The translations under genes were made by a program, and so were the position numbers. A stretch of 64,000 bases of DNA. Origin: Peribacillus folii. GTDB lineage: Bacteria; Bacillota; Bacilli; Bacillales; DSM-1321. Shown piece after piece: positions 60,771 to 64,000 of this stretch (position 1 is its first letter; each line of letters opens with the position of its first letter). A model generated the notes under the pieces. That model was not told the origin of the DNA and searched no databases. It saw nothing but the letters and a program-made list of their open reading frames with translations. The stretch is from contig NZ_JASJOM010000007.1 in NCBI RefSeq assembly GCF_030271255.1, positions 186,001 through 250,000 on the forward strand, given 5' to 3'.

Positions 60771-60947
60771 TCATTTACTTTTCTTTTGATTTTTTTGTAG
60801 CAACCAAATAATTAGTAAGAAAAATAATGCCCAAACAATTCTAAAAAATAAATTTTGTATAATGTTGTACTGGTTGAAATGATCATCTTGAATAATGAAA
60901 GTCGATAAGATACCTATTATAAAAATAACTATGTACCGTAGCAGCAT
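60771..60947 (-). CDS. Small membrane protein, 58 aa
   Basis: MLLRYIVIFIIGILSTFIIQ, DDHFNQYNIIQNLFFRIVWA, LFFLLIIWLLQKNQKKSK: two helices and a basic tail. GATGAGGT ribosome site seven bases before ATG 60947. Last gene of a minus-strand pair with the 35-aa peptide, 35 bases apart. No family recognised. Confidence 0.58.
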   Translation of the reverse strand: MLLRYIVIFIIGILSTFIIQDDHFNQYNIIQNLFFRIVWALFFLLIIWLLQKNQKKSK

Positions 60948-60982
60948 ATATTTACCTCATCTTTATGTTATAAGAACATTTT

Positions 60983-61090
60983 TCATTTCTGTTTCTCATT
61001 ACCTCTTAACTTTTTAAACACAAGAACTAATAAATAAAAAAATAACAAAAGTCCTCCAAAATTCAACAATTGCCAAGTAATATCTCCCAC
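60983..61090 (-). CDS. Single-TM micropeptide, 35 aa
   Basis: GTG 61090, six bases after GGGAGGT, opens MGDITWQLLNFGGLLLFFYL then LVLVFKKLRGNEKQK. One helix with a basic tail, similar in build to the 40-aa peptide on the opposite strand. A longer frame to 61165 has no ribosome site. Confidence 0.55.
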   Translation of the reverse strand: MGDITWQLLNFGGLLLFFYLLVLVFKKLRGNEKQK

Positions 61091-61312
61091 AAAAAGACCT
61101 CCCTTTTTTTCAAAACCAGTATGCCCCCAAAGCACCTCTGAAGTAGGCAATAACCCTAATAACACTTCAAAACTTTAGCCGACTAGCCTTCTATTCGGTG
61201 TCCATTATTCAAACAAACTTTATTAAACAAACAAAGTTCTGCTCATCACCGAAAATATAGACCCCTGTTATTGGAATTATCCTTTTTTCATTTAAAAGAC
61301 ATGCAATTTAGA

Positions 61313-61531
61313 TTACATGCCTTTTAGGCTTACATCTTTAATGTTTGTAGCAATCATAAAGATGATGCTGACTAATACATAATAAATACCTAAAATGCCG
61401 AAGACATCACTAAAGAATAAAGAGAATTCTCTACCCTGTAGAAGATACGTTACAATAAATGAACTAACTAGATATAAAACAGGAAGTAATACGAATAATA
61501 CGATATAAGTAAGTTTTAATTTGTTTGTCAA
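61313..61531 (-). CDS. Two-TM small membrane protein, 72 aa
   Basis: Helices at about 8-31 (TYIVLFVLLPVLYLVSSFIV) and 43-61 (VFGILGIYYVLVSIIFMIAT). TTG 61531 is eight bases after AAGGAG. No family recognised. Separated from its neighbours by about 220 and 325 bases. Confidence 0.6.
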   Translation of the reverse strand: MTNKLKLTYIVLFVLLPVLYLVSSFIVTYLLQGREFSLFFSDVFGILGIYYVLVSIIFMIATNIKDVSLKGM

Positions 61532-61857
61532 TGTAACACTCCTTATTTACATACACATATTCCTTTATTCACTAATACAAGTCACAACTTACCATAATAA
61601 AATAGTATTGGGATGACTTCCAAATAAACTTAAAATCCAGAAAACGCTTAAATTACTTACTCAATTGATTCAGCTACGGCATATGCAGTGGAGATCCAAG
61701 CGATAAGGCAATTAATTGTGATATCAAAGCAAGGTTATTGTAAATGATTGAGAGGTGTTGGATATCAAATTAGGCAAAGGACATAAAATCAATATTTATA
61801 ATACATGATGTATTAACAAAGAGAAAATAGACGTATTGCAGACATAGTTAATCAGTT
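61532..61857. other. Intergenic region with copy B of the duplicated leader
   Basis: About 325 bases. Copy B (61657-61760) is followed by GAGAGGTG and a TTG opening only 16 codons (61758 onward), so the peptide gene once behind it appears lost. Confidence 0.5.
61657..61760 (+). repeat. Diverged direct repeat, copy B
   Basis: Same blocks and order as copy A at 60369-60473, with substitutions and small gaps. See copy A. Confidence 0.65.
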
Positions 61858-62319
61858 TTATTCTTCTTCAATTACTTGAAATCCATCATAAGTTTTTAAA
61901 CTAAATTTTACTTTATTCTTTTCGTCAATCGAATGGATTGTAACTTTAGCACCTAATTTGGTTGAATTTGCACCAGCATACATAATAATTTCTTCATAGT
62001 TTTTTCCATTTATTTCGTAGGAAATAGCTAAATTATAGTCCTGGTCAGGAATAAATTTCGTGTTGAAACTAAAAGTATTACTTTCTTTTAATTCAGGGAA
62101 CTCGCTTAAGACTACCCTCTCTCCATCTCCGTTAACCAGATAGAGTTTAGACTCTGGGATTGTATCTTGGGAAGCATTGTAAACACTTATATTAATACCA
62201 TCTGGTAAGGTTGAAAATTCTCCTTGTGAAATTTGCTTATAAACATAAAGGGTACCAACAACTAAAATAAATAAGCCCACAGGAATACTTATTAAAAATA
62301 TTATTTTTTTATTTGTCAT
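61858..62319 (-). CDS. Membrane-anchored protein, 153 aa, unrecognised
   Basis: N-terminal anchor (KIIFLISIPVGLFILVVGTL) and an extracellular beta-rich domain (INISVYNASQDTIPESKLYL, ..., VKFSLKTYDGFQVIEEE). No lipobox, no Cys. Encoded 52 bases after the DUF4825-type lipoprotein on the same strand, so probably one operon. Function unknown. Confidence 0.7.
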   Translation of the reverse strand: MTNKKIIFLISIPVGLFILVVGTLYVYKQISQGEFSTLPDGINISVYNASQDTIPESKLYLVNGDGERVVLSEFPELKESNTFSFNTKFIPDQDYNLAISYEINGKNYEEIIMYAGANSTKLGAKVTIHSIDEKNKVKFSLKTYDGFQVIEEE

Positions 62320-62371
62320 ACTTTACACCTTTTTCTTTAAATAAAGGCTCTGTTAAAGTTAGTTATTGATA

Positions 62372-62860
62372 CTAACCTAGAAAAAACTGATTAATTGATT
62401 CCTCAGACTTCAGTTGTTCCTGTATCAGGTTTTTTAAGTCCTGTTCATTTTCAAATCCATCCAACTTATTGTTGTACCAATCTTGTAATTTCTCTTTTGT
62501 TACAGAGAATCCATTGTCTGGAAATTTAAATGTAATCCAATCTACATTTTTGATTAAAGCAAAAAGAAATGTAGAGTTTGATATTACAGTTTCTTTCAGT
62601 TCTTTATCTACTTTTTCCGCTTCAATATCATTATATTCCAAAGTAATTCCATATGGTTCTTTCTTGGTTTCAAGTGAAATTTGATTCAACTTTTTGTTGT
62701 GTGCCAATTCTTTTACGATATTCCCAACTGCACTGTTATCACCAACATATGAATCCTTATATTGAAACAAATCAGTTTTTGAATCAGCATTTAGACTGCA
62801 TCCACTTGATAATATCATTAGGGATAACAATGAAATGAAAAAAATGGGAATCCGCTTCAC
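62372..62860 (-). CDS. DUF4825-type lipoprotein
   Basis: 162 aa. Signal with lipobox LMILSSGCSLNA, then the block YKDSYVGDNSAVGNIVKELA and SLETKKEPYGITLEYND that I associate with DUF4825. This domain often sits at the end of anti-sigma or M56-type sensor proteins; here it is alone behind a lipid anchor. GTG 62860 is favoured because AGAGGA lies just upstream; the ATG at 62878 is six codons earlier. Confidence 0.78.
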   Translation of the reverse strand: MKRIPIFFISLLSLMILSSGCSLNADSKTDLFQYKDSYVGDNSAVGNIVKELAHNKKLNQISLETKKEPYGITLEYNDIEAEKVDKELKETVISNSTFLFALIKNVDWITFKFPDNGFSVTKEKLQDWYNNKLDGFENEQDLKNLIQEQLKSEESINQFFLG

Positions 62861-63390
62861 TATATCCTCTTCTTTCATCTAATATTTTCTATCTAATTTT
62901 TTCATATTCAACAAAATCCCTCCTAATAATTTCTTATCTTTGAATTTCAATAAAAATAAGATTAAGGAGAATTTAGAGAGACGTAAGCTATCATAAGTAT
63001 CCGAGATTTTATATACAAAGGATGTTGGTATAAATTCCTTAATATGCTGTTTAGTGCTTTCGTTACTACGACTATCGACAAATAAGAACCGCCACTCCTT
63101 AAAATTAATTATATATATAAATAAACTTCTACGCGTTCCAAAAATGAAACACCAGGTTTCATTTTTGAGATAGTAAGAATATGAAATGAATTAAAATTCA
63201 CTAGTCTCCCTTTAGTAACACTTCTAAAGTCATAGGCCGTCCCCTTCGGTCGCCCCCCTTCCTCCTACTCGTTTGATACCGTAAAATATTGAATATTCAG
63301 TTTATTTTTCCGATAAAATAAGGTTATTCACTATCTCGGAAGGGTATAGACCTTTCGATTAGTTTTTTTGAAGGGAGAAATGAGATTATC
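62861..63390. other. Intergenic region before the solute-binding protein gene
   Basis: 530 bases. It contains a perfect hairpin AAAAATGAAAC/GTTTCATTTTT (63140-63166) that looks like a bidirectional terminator but follows no gene, a probable promoter TTGAAT-N17-GATAAA (around 63290-63318), and the leader hairpin at 63336. No ORF with a ribosome site. Confidence 0.5.
63336..63369 (+). terminator. Leader hairpin with T-run before the solute-binding protein
   Basis: TCGGAAGG/CCTTTCGA (one G-U), seven-base loop, then a run of seven T, two bases before the AAGGGAG ribosome site region. It would attenuate the downstream gene; no known riboswitch or T-box motif is visible upstream. Confidence 0.55.
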
Positions 63391-64000
63391 ATGAAATCAT
63401 CCGTTACATTCATTTTATCCATACTGGTTATTCTCGGGCTTTTGTCCGGCTGTGCTGAAAAGGATCAGCTAGAGGATGAGAGTAAGCTGATTGATAAGGA
63501 CCAGTTTGTTTTCGCTGCCTCAGGTGAATTCAAGCCATTCAGTTATGTCAATGATGACATGACCGTAACAGGTTTCGATATTGAAGTGGGCGATGCCATT
63601 GCCAAGGAACTTAACCTTGAGCCAGTCCCTAAGCGGATTAAATTCAAAGGGATCGTCGAGGGTGTTAAAACCGGCCGGGCGGACGCCGCGGTTGCCAGCC
63701 ATACGATCAATGAAGAACGAAGTAAACATGTTGCCTTCTCGACCCCCTATTATTACTCGGGGCCCCAAATCTTCGTCCGATCCGATAGCGATATTAAAAC
63801 GGTTGATGATTTAAAGGGAAAGGAAGTTGCGGCTTCGAAAGGTTCTACATATGCAACCACTGCAGAAAAATATACAAATCATGTAAAAACGTATGACAGT
63901 GATATCACCGCGCTTAAAGCGTTGAGCGAAGGACGTCATGATGCCGTCATCACCGACTTCGTCACCGGCAAGGAAGCAGCCAAGGAAGGTTTCGATGTCA
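63391..64000 (+). CDS. Amino-acid ABC transporter solute-binding lipoprotein, family 3 (3' end outside window)
   Basis: About 203 residues to the window end. Signal with lipobox LGLLSGCAEK, then FAASGEFKPFSYVNDDMTVT, GFDIEVGDAIAKELNLEPVP, VASHTINEERSKHVAFSTPYYYS and DLKGKEVAASKGST, the SBP family 3 pattern for polar amino acids or cystine. ATG 63391; AAGGGAG is 13 bases upstream. Permease and ATPase genes would be expected downstream. Confidence 0.9.
   Translation, partial: MKSSVTFILSILVILGLLSGCAEKDQLEDESKLIDKDQFVFAASGEFKPFSYVNDDMTVTGFDIEVGDAIAKELNLEPVPKRIKFKGIVEGVKTGRADAAVASHTINEERSKHVAFSTPYYYSGPQIFVRSDSDIKTVDDLKGKEVAASKGSTYATTAEKYTNHVKTYDSDITALKALSEGRHDAVITDFVTGKEAAKEGFDV

Noticed and set aside
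61758..61808. 16-codon TTG frame after leader copy B
   Set aside because: Too short and unlike the 40-aa peptide behind copy A; more likely a remnant than a gene.

Overview
The window reads as a chromosomal segment of a low-to-mid GC, spore-forming member of the Bacillaceae. The evidence is the B. subtilis ywf/ywd-type gene order at the left end (rsfA, lipL, pta, hemQ, gerQ, ywdK, ywdI, ung, pdxK), the spore gene gerQ, bacillithiol biosynthesis (yojF-bshB2), strong AGGAGG ribosome sites with many TTG/GTG starts, and sigma-B-like promoters. A Peribacillus (B. simplex group) origin is my best guess, from memory of the gene set only.

Layout. 0-6 kb: lipoate transfer, acetate metabolism, haem synthesis, spore coat, DNA repair. 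6-15 kb: a PLD-like protein, a YflT stress protein, a mobA-moaE-moaD-moeB molybdopterin operon, pdxK, yojF-bshB2, and a marR-MFS pair with a perfect palindromic operator. 14.8-15.4 kb: an array of 21-bp repeats nested in 225/246-bp units. 15.5-21 kb: a PQQ-type sugar dehydrogenase lipoprotein, a Cof phosphatase, a twin P-loop ATPase, a YbaK deacylase and gluconokinase. 21-31 kb: one tightly overlapping 12-gene cobalamin uptake and salvage operon (btuF-btuC-btuD/cbiZ-cbiB-cobD-cobU-cobS-cobC-cobU-like-pduO-cblT-cblS). A B12 riboswitch with its own terminator precedes it, and a strong hairpin closes it. No corrin-ring genes are present here, so it scavenges corrinoids and alpha-ribazole.

32.2-44.4 kb is accessory DNA beginning at tRNA-Arg(CCU). 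It holds an IS256 transposase scar, an MFS scar and a broken ridA. Next comes an AT-rich five-gene operon (small membrane peptide, ABC ATPase, permease, site-2-protease-like M50 peptidase, two-TM protein) that looks like an undescribed peptide production/immunity system. Two tandem, clearly paralogous tiny ORFs follow, behind a sigma-B-like promoter. A decayed topB zinc-ribbon copy lies next to the intact topB. The stretch ends with a second operon: a secreted 148-aa protein, three permeases, an ATPase and two surface proteins. In both operons a hairpin separates the first small gene from the transporter genes.

45-58.6 kb: an ABC-F ATPase and a YfmL-like DEAD helicase flank an APH-like kinase, a nucleotidyltransferase/methyltransferase fusion and an ATP-grasp ligase. 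Then come a purine permease with a terminator-bearing leader, a chromosomal ParM/ParR-type segregation pair with upstream repeats resembling a centromere, a FAD/Rieske oxidoreductase, ywbE, a SIMPL protein and purU. 59-64 kb: a secreted protein, several tiny membrane proteins with good ribosome sites, a duplicated leader sequence, a DUF4825-type lipoprotein, and the start of a family-3 solute-binding lipoprotein cut by the window end.
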